DNA of 64,000 nt, taken from contig NZ_JAUPED010000006.1 of assembly GCF_030552475.1 (NCBI RefSeq), positions 224,313 to 288,312 on the forward strand. The letters are read 5' to 3'. A program made the translations under genes and the position numbers. Below the pieces are notes generated by a model. That model was not told where the DNA came from. It ran no database searches and was given only the letters and a program-made list of their open reading frames with translations. The DNA comes from Mariniflexile sp. AS56 (GTDB lineage Bacteria; Bacteroidota; Bacteroidia; Flavobacteriales; Flavobacteriaceae). Each line of letters starts with the position of its first letter. The first letter of the stretch is position 1. Positions 44,094 to 53,299 of the stretch are shown in pieces.

Positions 44094-46778
44094 ATGAATA
44101 AAAAATATAGGATCAATTTTTTTGTTCATCATCTGTTAATGGTGATGATTTTTAGTGCCACTATTTTTGTACATGCTCAAGAGAAGGTAAATGTAACCAA
44201 CTCTGATAGTACTAAAAAAATACTACGCCTTTGGTACAACGAAGCTACTCCGAATACTGACAAGGGTTGGGTGAATCGTTCCATCCCTATGGGTAATGGT
44301 TACATGGGGGTTAACGTTTTTGGGGGTACAGCAACAGAACGTATACAAATTACGGAGAATAGCTTATATGATAATGGTGAAAAGGATAAAGGTTTAAAAC
44401 GTAGAGGGTTGAATAACTTTGCTGAAGTATTTATTGATTTCAATCATAATAAAATCAAGGACTACAAACAGGAGTTAAACCTAAACAAAGGACTTTCATT
44501 TGTGGAATATGAAAATGATGGTGTAAAGTACAAAAGAGAATATTTTACTAGTTATCCTGATAAAGTGATGGCAATCCGTTTGAGTGCCTCAAAAAAAGGA
44601 GCATTGTCATTTACATTACGTCCTACCATTCCGTTTTTAGGAGAAGGTAAGTCTGGTTCTATATCTGCAAAGGGAGATGTTATTACACTTTCTGGTATTA
44701 TGGAACACTATAAAATTATGTACGAGGGACAGTTTAAAGTGATTCCAGAAGGAGGGAACTTAAAGACCAATAAAAATGGAACTATTGATGTTTCTGATGC
44801 GGATAATGCAGTAATATTGATTGCGATTGGAACTAATTATGAGTTAAACTCACAAGTGTTTTTGACTGAAGATACAGCACAAAAACTTGCAGGATTTCCG
44901 GATCCACATAAAAAGGTGACTTCTTATCTTGAAGATGCAGCAGCTAAGTCTTATGACAAATTGTTAAAAAATCATCTAGCGGATTATACAGAATTATACG
45001 GTAGGGTGAATTTTGATCTTGGAGCTGTGGAACCGAATATACCAACAAACCAATTGGTGGATATATATCCTAACAAAGCTTCTAGTAAATATCTTGAAGA
45101 ACTTGCTTTTCAGTACGGAAGATACTTACTCATTTGTTCTTCTAGAAAAGGTTCACTTCCTCCTAATCTTCAAGGAATTTGGAATGTTTACCAAAGACCA
45201 CCATGGTCTTCTAAGTATTTGCACGATACAAACGTACAAATGGCTTATGCACCAGTTTTTTCTACCAATTTGTCTGAGTTGTTTGAATCTTATACCGATT
45301 ATTTTAAAGCATTTGAACCACGTCAACGTTTGTATGCAACAGAATATGTTAATCAGTATAATAAATCTCAGCTAGATCCGAATGGAGACAATGGTTGGTC
45401 TGGTCCATTTTGGAGTAGCCCTTATGATGTGCCTGGTAAAAATAAGGTGGCTGGTTTTGGAACGGGTTCTTGGATTGGGCTACTATTTTGGGATTACTAT
45501 GATTATACTCGTGATACCGATTTATTAGAGAAAAAGGTATATCCTGTCATTTACGAACAGGCAAACTTTGTATCTAGATTCGTAACCAATACAGAAGGTA
45601 TTTTATTAGCCAACCCTTCTTCAAGTCCAGAACAAAAATTAAGAAATACGGTGGGAACTACATTTGATCAACAAATGTTCTATGAGAATCATCATAATGT
45701 GATAAAAGGTGCTGAGGTCTTGGAAAGATCAGATGCTCGTTTGTCTACATTTGAAACTCAATTACCATTGTTAGATCCTATTCACGTTGGGAAATCAGGA
45801 CAGATTAAAGAGTTTCGTCAAGAAGGGTTTTTTGATGATTTGGGTGATCCTAGTATCAATAAGATAATTGATACTAACCATCGTCATGCTTCCATGTTAT
45901 TAGGATTGTATCCAGGAATATTAATTACAGATAAAACACCTGCATGGTTAGATGCAGCTGAAGTTAGTTTGATAAAACGTGATCATAAAACCAATATTGG
46001 TTGGGCACGTGCAGAAAGAATTGCTATGTGGGCAAGAGTTCACGATGGTGAAGAAGCGTATTCTTATTATCAAGAATTATTAGGTGAAAACTACATGCAT
46101 AACTTGTTTAATGATCACAGAGGAGGTCAATTATTTCAAGCCGATGCCAATTACGGTGCTACAGCTGGGGTAGCCGAGATGCTATTACAATGTCAAGACT
46201 ATGTAATATCTCCATTAACAGCATTACCTAAAGCTTGGTCAGAGGGTAGCTATAGCGGTATGTTGGCTCGTGGTAATTTTGAGGTTTCAGCAGCATGGTC
46301 TAAAGGTCAGGCGAATGAGTTTAAGGTGTTGTCTAAATCAGGAGGTGTTTTAGAATTTAGATATCCAAATGTTTCCAAGGCGATGATTAAAACATCTGAA
46401 GGTAAGAAAGTTAAATTCACACAAAAAGATAGTGATCAAGTGAGTATTGAGACAATTGCTGGGAAGACTTATGTAATCAATGCCATTCCGCAATATATTC
46501 CTGTTGCATCACCCTCTAAGTTGAAAATAGAAAATAATGAGAATCAAATTAAACTTTCATGGAATGCAAGTAAAGATGCAGTATCGTACAATATTTATGG
46601 TGCAGTAGGTAATGCATCAGATTATAAGCTAATCGCTTCTAAAATTGTAGATACTGATTTTAATTATAATACTTCTGACCTAAAACAGTTTAGCCAGATG
46701 ACGTTTAAGGTTAAAGCAGTACGTAATGATGGACGTGAAAGTGATAAAGGAGCCACAGCAATATATCTATTGCCTTAA
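44094..46778 (+). CDS. GH95 family alpha-L-fucosidase/alpha-L-galactosidase
   Basis: An 894-residue exported GH95 enzyme (signal peptide ending FVHAQ). N-terminal beta-sandwich with LRLWYNEATP and SIPMGNGYMGVNVFGG, then the (alpha/alpha)6 barrel with LPPNLQGIWN, NPSSSPEQ (Glu 513, expected general acid), NHRHASMLLGLYPG and FQADANYGATAGVAEMLLQ (Asp 684, expected base). The Asn-x-Asn pair usually seen after WxSxY reads HDTN here (Asp 378, Asn 380), so the first Asn is replaced by Asp. A fibronectin-III-like domain (about 805-890) ends the protein, which is unusual for GH95. Inverting hydrolysis of alpha-L-fucosides is expected; specificity may be altered. Confidence 0.9.
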   Translation: MNKKYRINFFVHHLLMVMIFSATIFVHAQEKVNVTNSDSTKKILRLWYNEATPNTDKGWVNRSIPMGNGYMGVNVFGGTATERIQITENSLYDNGEKDKGLKRRGLNNFAEVFIDFNHNKIKDYKQELNLNKGLSFVEYENDGVKYKREYFTSYPDKVMAIRLSASKKGALSFTLRPTIPFLGEGKSGSISAKGDVITLSGIMEHYKIMYEGQFKVIPEGGNLKTNKNGTIDVSDADNAVILIAIGTNYELNSQVFLTEDTAQKLAGFPDPHKKVTSYLEDAAAKSYDKLLKNHLADYTELYGRVNFDLGAVEPNIPTNQLVDIYPNKASSKYLEELAFQYGRYLLICSSRKGSLPPNLQGIWNVYQRPPWSSKYLHDTNVQMAYAPVFSTNLSELFESYTDYFKAFEPRQRLYATEYVNQYNKSQLDPNGDNGWSGPFWSSPYDVPGKNKVAGFGTGSWIGLLFWDYYDYTRDTDLLEKKVYPVIYEQANFVSRFVTNTEGILLANPSSSPEQKLRNTVGTTFDQQMFYENHHNVIKGAEVLERSDARLSTFETQLPLLDPIHVGKSGQIKEFRQEGFFDDLGDPSINKIIDTNHRHASMLLGLYPGILITDKTPAWLDAAEVSLIKRDHKTNIGWARAERIAMWARVHDGEEAYSYYQELLGENYMHNLFNDHRGGQLFQADANYGATAGVAEMLLQCQDYVISPLTALPKAWSEGSYSGMLARGNFEVSAAWSKGQANEFKVLSKSGGVLEFRYPNVSKAMIKTSEGKKVKFTQKDSDQVSIETIAGKTYVINAIPQYIPVASPSKLKIENNENQIKLSWNASKDAVSYNIYGAVGNASDYKLIASKIVDTDFNYNTSDLKQFSQMTFKVKAVRNDGRESDKGATAIYLLP

Positions 46779-46795
46779 TAAGTAAAAGAAAGAAG

Positions 46796-48361
46796 ATGAA
46801 AAACAAATTAATTTTAGGAATAGCAACGCTTTTATTGTTTTCAGTGAATGCACAGACTTCAAAAAACAAAAAACCTAATATCATTTATATCCTTGCAGAT
46901 GATTTAGGAATAGGAGACTTAAGTGTTTATAATGAAAACAGTAAAATTCATACGCCACACTTAGACAATTTAGCTGCTGAAGGAATGCGATTTACAGATG
47001 CGCACACCTCTTCATCAGTTTGTACTCCAACCAGATATGGTATTTTAACAGGTAGGTATAACTGGAGAACACCATTAAAACAGTTTGTTACTTGGGGTAC
47101 TTCACCAATGTTGATAAAAGATGATCGCTTTACCGTAGCAGATTTATTACAGCAAAATGGCTATAAAACGGCAAATATTGGAAAGTGGCACATGGGGTTA
47201 AATTGGACTCTGAAAGATAGTAGCCAAGAATTAGAATATTACTCAGGAGTTAAAGACAAGTACCCAATGGAACAATTGGATTATTCTAAACCCTTGAAAA
47301 AAGGAGCCTTAGATTTAGGTTTTGATTACTCTTATTTATTAGCAGCTTCGTTAAATATGCCTCCCTTTGTTTATTTAGAGAATGATAAAGTGGTGATGGA
47401 ACCAACAGGTATATCTGAACAAAAAAGGAATGAAAATAAATATGCTTATTGGATAAAGGGACCTGTTTCTAAAGATTTTGTACATGAAGAAGTATTGCCT
47501 GTTTTTGTAGATAAAACTGTTTCATATATCAAAGAAAACGCAAAAGATGAGAAGCCTTATTTTATCTATCTTCCTTTGCCTGCACCACACAATCCAATTT
47601 TACCTATTGCACCTTGGAAAGGAAAAAGTAAAATAAATCCTTATGCAGATTTTGTTTTAATGATTGATGATTTAATGGGGAATATATTTAAAGCTATTAA
47701 AGAAAGTGGAGAAGAAGATAATACCATTGTTATTTTTACAAGTGATAATGGGTGTGCTGCAAATGCCAATTATGGAGTATTAAAAGCAAAAGGGCACAAC
47801 CCTAGTTATATCTATAGCGGAAACAAAGGAAGTTATTTAGAGGGAGGGCACCGTGTTCCGTTTATTGTAAAATGGCCTAGCAAAATTAAAGCGAATAGTA
47901 TTTCTGATGCAACAATTTGTACGACTGATTTTATGGCAACTTGTGCAGATATTGTAAATTATAACTTAAAAGATAATGCAGCAGAAGATAGTTACAGTAT
48001 GATGCCTTTATTGTTGCAAGAAAAAGGGTATGAAAGAGAAGCAACTATTCATCATAGTAAAGAAGGGGTTTTTGCCATCAGAAAAGGAGATTGGAAATTA
48101 ATTATAGATGCTAATAAAGGTTTAACGGCAGTTGGAAAACCAGATAAAAAAAGCAAGGATTTGCCTGAGCTTATATTGTATAATTTAAGAACAGATGTAG
48201 GAGAGCATGTGAATTTAGCAGACAAAAACCCTGAAAAAGTAAAAGAACTGAAAGAATTATTAATCAAACAAATTAATGATGGAAGAAGTACGCCTGGTAA
48301 AGTCCAAAAGAATGATGAGATTGATTTTCCTTGGAAACAAGCTGCTTTTGCTCTAAAATAA
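46796..48361 (+). CDS. S1 family sulfatase, CTPTR group (paralogue)
   Basis: A 521-residue exported formylglycine sulfatase (signal peptide LLLFSVNAQ). YILADDLGIGD, C-T-P-T-R with Cys 76, NIGKWHMGLNW and VIFTSDNGCAANAN are kept. It has the same length and group signature as the sulfatase at 40974; HMG replaces HLG after the active-site Lys-Trp. It lies 17 nt after GH95, so desulfation and defucosylation are probably co-translated. Sulfate position is unknown. Confidence 0.93.
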   Translation: MKNKLILGIATLLLFSVNAQTSKNKKPNIIYILADDLGIGDLSVYNENSKIHTPHLDNLAAEGMRFTDAHTSSSVCTPTRYGILTGRYNWRTPLKQFVTWGTSPMLIKDDRFTVADLLQQNGYKTANIGKWHMGLNWTLKDSSQELEYYSGVKDKYPMEQLDYSKPLKKGALDLGFDYSYLLAASLNMPPFVYLENDKVVMEPTGISEQKRNENKYAYWIKGPVSKDFVHEEVLPVFVDKTVSYIKENAKDEKPYFIYLPLPAPHNPILPIAPWKGKSKINPYADFVLMIDDLMGNIFKAIKESGEEDNTIVIFTSDNGCAANANYGVLKAKGHNPSYIYSGNKGSYLEGGHRVPFIVKWPSKIKANSISDATICTTDFMATCADIVNYNLKDNAAEDSYSMMPLLLQEKGYEREATIHHSKEGVFAIRKGDWKLIIDANKGLTAVGKPDKKSKDLPELILYNLRTDVGEHVNLADKNPEKVKELKELLIKQINDGRSTPGKVQKNDEIDFPWKQAAFALK

Positions 48362-48397
48362 ATGATAACAACTAAAATATAAGTTGTGAAAAAACAG

Positions 48398-50014
48398 ATG
48401 TTTATGAAGATTTTCTTTTCAAATTTATTAGTACTGATTTTTACGATTTCAATGTCCTGTAATTCGCAGAATAAGGAAATTAGTATGACATCACTTTTGA
48501 ACGAAATGGTTGATCGAGAGAAGATAGCAAGTTTTCCTCAAAAGGACTTTCGTTTAAAACAGGAAAGTAGCTATAACCGAGCTTCTAAAAGTCCTCAAGA
48601 TACAGTAGGGTGGTTTACAAACCATGATTTTAATCGTACTGAAAAGGATCATAATTTTTTACGAATTGAAGAAAATAATGGTCAAAAAGAATGGGTGTTG
48701 ATGGATCATCAGGGTGCTGGTGCAATCGTTCGTACCTGGATGCCGTTTAGAAGCACGAAAAATCCAAAAACAGATATTATCATCAAATTTTATTTGGATG
48801 GAGCAACTGAGCCAGCTCTTGAAGGAAATATGTTAGGCCTTTTAGATGGTACCGACCTTTTTCCTTTTCCTTTGGCACATAAATCTTTAAGATCTGCTGT
48901 TTCTTTTTTTCCTATCCCTTATGCAAAAAGTTGCAAGGTTACAGTTACAAATCGACCTTTTTTTTACCAATTCACTTATAGGGAATATGAAGAAGGAACA
49001 AGTATAAAAACCTTTACTATGGGAGATTATCAAAAAGCAAAACCCCAGATAAATGAAGTTTGTGAAACGCTTTTGAATCCTCAAAACACAATAACTGGCA
49101 AAGCGGTTAAATTACAGAGTGTTTTAGCTAAGAATGAAGAAAAGTCAGTTGTATTGCCAGAAGGGACTTCGGCTCTCAAAAATCTTTCTCTAAAGCTTGG
49201 TGATTACTCAGATTCTACAGTAACACGTTCGGTTATTCTTAAAATAGAATTTGATGGACAACAAACAGTTTGGTGTCCTATTGGCGATTTCTTTGGATCA
49301 GGTATTGGGCTAAATCCGTTTAAGGGTTGGTATCGTACGGTGACTGAAGAAGGAACGATGTCTTGTCGTTGGGTAATGCCTTACCAGAAATCAGGAAAGG
49401 TAACTGTTCTCAATCTAGGTGATAAACCTGTAGATATTCAATTAGATGCTACCGTTGGAGATTGGGAATGGAATGAAAACAGTATGTATTTTAATGCTGC
49501 ATGGAGAGGGCAAAACCCTGTGCCTACTAGACCTTTTTCAGATTGGAATTATGTAACACTTAAAGGACGTGGTGTATATGTGGGAGATGCTTTAACCATT
49601 ATGAACCCTGTTGAGCAATGGTGGGGAGAAGGAGATGAGAAAATATGGGTAGATGGTGAAGATTTTCCATCCATTTTTGGTACCGGTACAGAGGATTATT
49701 ATGGATATTCTTGGGGAGGAATGAGTACTGATTTTTATGAACATCCATTTCATGCGCAGCCATACAGTCACAAGTATAATAAGTTAAATAGAAAAACGGA
49801 AATAGGGGAACGAAACACCAAAGGATACAGTACAGAAACGCGTACCCGTTCGCTGGACGTCATGCCATTTGGAAGTTCATTACAATTAGATATGGAAGTT
49901 TGGAGTGGAACAGATTGTGATATGGCTTATGGTGTTGGAGTTTATTGGTATGGAGATGCTACAACTACTTCAAATCGTACTCCTGATCCAAAAGGGGTAT
50001 TATCTGCACATTAA
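48398..50014 (+). CDS. GH172 (DUF2961) family glycosidase, lipoprotein
   Basis: A protein of about 538 residues with a lipoprotein signal (FTISMSCNSQ). Possible starts are GTG 48386, ATG 48398 and ATG 48404, all leading into the same signal peptide. DUF2961 hallmarks: MDHQGAGAIVRTWMPF, IIKFYLDGATEP, PVEQWWGEGDEKIWVDGEDFPSIFGTGTEDYYG (shown here in part: GEGDEKIWVDGEDFPS and FGTGTEDYYGYSW) and EHPFHAQPYSH. Known GH172 members hydrolyse alpha-D-fructofuranosides and alpha-D-arabinofuranosides through acidic residues in this region. In a fucan locus the substrate is unclear and could be a furanose-like side branch. Confidence 0.85.
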   Translation: MFMKIFFSNLLVLIFTISMSCNSQNKEISMTSLLNEMVDREKIASFPQKDFRLKQESSYNRASKSPQDTVGWFTNHDFNRTEKDHNFLRIEENNGQKEWVLMDHQGAGAIVRTWMPFRSTKNPKTDIIIKFYLDGATEPALEGNMLGLLDGTDLFPFPLAHKSLRSAVSFFPIPYAKSCKVTVTNRPFFYQFTYREYEEGTSIKTFTMGDYQKAKPQINEVCETLLNPQNTITGKAVKLQSVLAKNEEKSVVLPEGTSALKNLSLKLGDYSDSTVTRSVILKIEFDGQQTVWCPIGDFFGSGIGLNPFKGWYRTVTEEGTMSCRWVMPYQKSGKVTVLNLGDKPVDIQLDATVGDWEWNENSMYFNAAWRGQNPVPTRPFSDWNYVTLKGRGVYVGDALTIMNPVEQWWGEGDEKIWVDGEDFPSIFGTGTEDYYGYSWGGMSTDFYEHPFHAQPYSHKYNKLNRKTEIGERNTKGYSTETRTRSLDVMPFGSSLQLDMEVWSGTDCDMAYGVGVYWYGDATTTSNRTPDPKGVLSAH

Positions 50015-50048
50015 AATAATATAATTATAAAATATAAAATAGTTCAAA

Positions 50049-51536
50049 ATGAAATCAATTAAATATTTACAGAGCGCAGTTCTATTATTGCTAGTGGCTT
50101 GTACAGGAGTAAGTCAAAATAAAGGACTTAAAAACACCAAACCCAATATTATTTTGGTCATGACAGATGATCAAGGAATGGGAGATTTGGCATGTATGGG
50201 AAATCAAGTATTAAAAACCCCTCATATTGATGCCTTTTACGGTAAATCTACCAGATTTACAGATTTTCAAGTAAGTCCAACATGTGCCCCTACTCGTTCA
50301 TCATTAATGAGTGGAGCTCGTCCCTTTGAAGTAGGAGTTACACATACCATTATGCAACGTGAACGTATGTCTTTAGATGTGTTTACCATGCCTCAGGCTT
50401 TACAATCTGCAGGATATAAAACAGGTTTGTTTGGAAAATGGCATTTGGGTGATGAAGAAGCATATTTGCCAACAAGCAGAGGTTTTGATGAGGTATTAAT
50501 GCATGGTGGAGGTGGAATTGGACAAACCAAGTATGGTGATTTTCCAAAGAATGAAGAGAACTTATATTTTGATAACGTATTGCTTCATAATAATACCATT
50601 GTACAAACCAAAGGATTTTGTACAGACGTGTTTTTTGATGCAGCAGAAGCTTGGATACAAAAACAAGAAAAAACAGAGCAACCTTATTTTGCTTACGTGG
50701 CTTTAAATGCTCCACACGCACCATTAGTGGCTCCTGAAAAATATAAAAAACGTTTTTTAGAGTTAGGATATGACCAAGGTACTGCAGGTCGTTATGGAAT
50801 GATTGAAAATATAGATGATAATTTTGGGGAATTGATGCAGAAATTAGAAGCATGGAATGCCTTGGATAATACCATTGTTATTTTTATGACAGACAATGGA
50901 GCGACACATTTAAAAGGAACACTTAATGGAAAGTCAGTAACACATTTTAACGCCAACTTACGTGGAGGGAAAAATTCACCTTTTGAAGGGGGAACACATG
51001 TACCTGCTTTTTGGTATTGGAAAGGTAAATTTAAAGAAGGAGCTGATGTGGATGGATTGACAGCTCATATAGACATGTATCAAACTTTTTGTGAATTAGC
51101 GGGAGTAAAATTACCTAAGAAAATGCAAACGTTAAGTGGTAAATCTTTAATACCGCTTTTAGAAAACCCTAAAGCAGACTGGGCAGATAGAGAATTATTT
51201 ATTCACTGTGGACGATGGCCTAATGGTAAAAGTGATAGCTTCAAATACACAAAATCTGCTGTACGTACTCAACAATGGCGTTTTTCAAACAACAAAGAAC
51301 TTTTTGATATTTCTGTAGATCCTTCAGAAAAAAATAACGTAGCGGCAGAACATCCTGAGGTAATTGCAGGAATGCAAAAATCGTATAATAATTGGTGGGA
51401 ACATGTAAAACCTTTAATGGTTAATGAAGGTTTACCAGTTGTGGCTCCAGAAGATCAACCTTTTGCAAAGCGTTACAATAAGCAGTTAAAAGAACAAGGA
51501 ATTCCAGAATGGGCTCCAAAGGAATCTAAAAATTAA
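50049..51536 (+). CDS. S1 family sulfatase, lipoprotein, CAPTR group
   Basis: A 495-residue formylglycine sulfatase with a lipoprotein signal (LLLVACTGVSQ). LVMTDDQGMGD, C-A-P-T-R with Cys 79, LFGKWHLGDEE and VIFMTDNGATHLKG are present. It is the third member of the 12962/38000 group (HGGGGIGQTKYGD, KGFCTDVFFDAAEAW) but has no C-terminal beta-module and ends with a short basic tail. A terminator-like hairpin follows (51551-51612). Confidence 0.93.
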   Translation: MKSIKYLQSAVLLLLVACTGVSQNKGLKNTKPNIILVMTDDQGMGDLACMGNQVLKTPHIDAFYGKSTRFTDFQVSPTCAPTRSSLMSGARPFEVGVTHTIMQRERMSLDVFTMPQALQSAGYKTGLFGKWHLGDEEAYLPTSRGFDEVLMHGGGGIGQTKYGDFPKNEENLYFDNVLLHNNTIVQTKGFCTDVFFDAAEAWIQKQEKTEQPYFAYVALNAPHAPLVAPEKYKKRFLELGYDQGTAGRYGMIENIDDNFGELMQKLEAWNALDNTIVIFMTDNGATHLKGTLNGKSVTHFNANLRGGKNSPFEGGTHVPAFWYWKGKFKEGADVDGLTAHIDMYQTFCELAGVKLPKKMQTLSGKSLIPLLENPKADWADRELFIHCGRWPNGKSDSFKYTKSAVRTQQWRFSNNKELFDISVDPSEKNNVAAEHPEVIAGMQKSYNNWWEHVKPLMVNEGLPVVAPEDQPFAKRYNKQLKEQGIPEWAPKESKN

Positions 51537-51550
51537 AGAGGATAACTAAC

Positions 51551-51612
51551 ACATCAACGTTTATTATAAATGAAGCGTTTTAATGGATGGTAAACGTTGA
51601 TGTTTTGGTTTT
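51551..51612 (+). terminator. Inverted-repeat terminator between two sulfatase genes
   Basis: ACATCAACGTTTA (51551-51563) is the exact complement of TAAACGTTGATGT (51591-51603) across a 27-nt loop, and a T-rich stretch (TTTGGTTTT) follows. It probably ends the 34576-51536 transcription unit, at least in part; the downstream sulfatase starts 21 nt later. Confidence 0.7.
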
Positions 51613-51632
51613 AATACTTTGAAAAATAACTT

Positions 51633-53153
51633 ATGAAATATGTAAAGATTATACTGATTTTTGTTTGCTCAATGTTTGAATTGTCGGGTTTTGCTCAACA
51701 ACCAAACATTGTTTTTCTGATGACAGATGACCAGCGATGGGATAATTTTGGATGTTATGGAAGACCAGAGTTTAAAACGTTAAATATTGACCGATTAGCA
51801 GAGGAAGGAGTTGTTTTGGATAGAGCCTATTATGCTATTGCTATTTGTATGCCTAGTAGAGCTACGATAATGTCAGGTCGTTATGATTCAAATCATAATG
51901 TGGATTTTTCCTACCCAAATAACCTTACATTCTCAAAGGCGGATTTTAAAGATACTTATCCAGCGCAATTAAAACAATCTGGATATCGTACAGGGTTTAT
52001 AGGTAAGTTTGGTTTTCCTGTTACTGACGATACTTATAGGGCAACAGGTGGCGTTTCAGGTTATGATATGCAAAAAAATCTGGGAGAATATTTCGATTAT
52101 TTTGCAGGTAATGGAGTCCATTTTAGAGGAGCTTTTAAAATGTGGCCAGAGGATGAAAGATTAAAGGAAATTTATCATAAGGATAGACCACTTAATGAAA
52201 GAACATTAAAAACGGGAGATGCGATGATCCATTTTTTAGATACACAGCCTAAGGATGAACCATTTTGTTTGTCAGTTAGTTTTTATGCGGTAAAAAATGA
52301 CAAAGATATAGACATGTATCCTCCACATGTAAAGGAGTTTGAGAATCAAGATTTTAGTGTCCCAGAAAACTGGGTGGAAGGAAAAAACACGAAACTACCT
52401 AAATTACTTGATAATTGGAGGGGTGTGCCACTTCATATGCAAAGAACATCAACCCCTAAATTATATCAAAAATTAGTAAGAAGATTTGCAACTCAAGGGT
52501 ATACTGTAGATCAGCAAGTAGGAAGACTGGTGGAGAAATTAAAAGAAATGGGGATACTAAATAATACGATTATTATTTACACGAGTGATAACGGCCGTTA
52601 TCATGGTTCACATGGCTTGTATGATAAATCAATTCTCTATGATGAATCTGTAAAACAGCCGTTAATCGTTTTTGATGGTCGTATAACGAAAGAAAAACAG
52701 GGATATCGAGAAAATGCATTCGTATCCTCAGTAGACATCGCACCAACCATATTGTCTTTTGCAGGTATAGAAGCTCCTGAAAAGATGCAAGGAAATAGTT
52801 TTAAAGGAATATTAGATCATACTCAAAATAGAGATCTATGGCAAAAATCGGTATATTCAGAAAGTCTTTTTATTACAAATTTACATTCTAAAAGAAAATA
52901 TCCTGATTTTGAAATAGCAAATCAAAATATAATTAAAGCGAATAAATCTTATAGATCTAGGGGAATGAGGGATGATAAGTATAAATACATTATTTATTAT
53001 GAACATGATCCAGTTATTGAAGAATTATATGAAGTAGACAAAGATCCTTATGAGATGAATAATTTAGCAAATGATAAAAAATATGTTGAAGTATTAGCAA
53101 AACTTAGGATAGAAACTGAAAAGAAATATCAAAGTATAAAAAAAGAAGAATAG
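51633..53153 (+). CDS. S1 family sulfatase, CMPSR motif and altered KWH segment
   Basis: A 506-residue exported formylglycine sulfatase (signal peptide ending SGFAQ). LMTDDQRWDNFGCYG, C-M-P-S-R with Cys 72, FIGKFGFPV in place of the usual GKWHLG and IIYTSDNGRYHGSHG. It pairs with the sulfatase at 30336 as a distinct subgroup. A short terminator-like hairpin precedes it, so it may start the last transcription unit (51633-62578). Substrate position is unknown. Confidence 0.9.
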   Translation: MKYVKIILIFVCSMFELSGFAQQPNIVFLMTDDQRWDNFGCYGRPEFKTLNIDRLAEEGVVLDRAYYAIAICMPSRATIMSGRYDSNHNVDFSYPNNLTFSKADFKDTYPAQLKQSGYRTGFIGKFGFPVTDDTYRATGGVSGYDMQKNLGEYFDYFAGNGVHFRGAFKMWPEDERLKEIYHKDRPLNERTLKTGDAMIHFLDTQPKDEPFCLSVSFYAVKNDKDIDMYPPHVKEFENQDFSVPENWVEGKNTKLPKLLDNWRGVPLHMQRTSTPKLYQKLVRRFATQGYTVDQQVGRLVEKLKEMGILNNTIIIYTSDNGRYHGSHGLYDKSILYDESVKQPLIVFDGRITKEKQGYRENAFVSSVDIAPTILSFAGIEAPEKMQGNSFKGILDHTQNRDLWQKSVYSESLFITNLHSKRKYPDFEIANQNIIKANKSYRSRGMRDDKYKYIIYYEHDPVIEELYEVDKDPYEMNNLANDKKYVEVLAKLRIETEKKYQSIKKEE

Positions 53154-53299
53154 CCTAAGTGTTATAGCATGTGAAAATGACCAACATGATGATCATTTAA
53201 TTGTTTATAGGGGTAAAAAAAATTATAAATAAATGTGACTCCGTTTTTTAAAAATAACGGTTAGTTTAATTAAAAATCAATTAATAAAATATATATAGT

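Noticed and set aside
50383..50853. A 156-codon open frame on the minus strand inside a sulfatase gene
   Set aside because: It lies wholly within a well-supported sulfatase, has no start context or family signature, and its composition (many His, Leu, Tyr) is that of an antisense shadow.
53154..53299. Possible terminator or small RNA before the PDZ protein gene
   Set aside because: Only short imperfect repeats (AAATGA/TCATTT, CCGTT/AACGG) are present; they are not stronger than expected in such AT-rich sequence.
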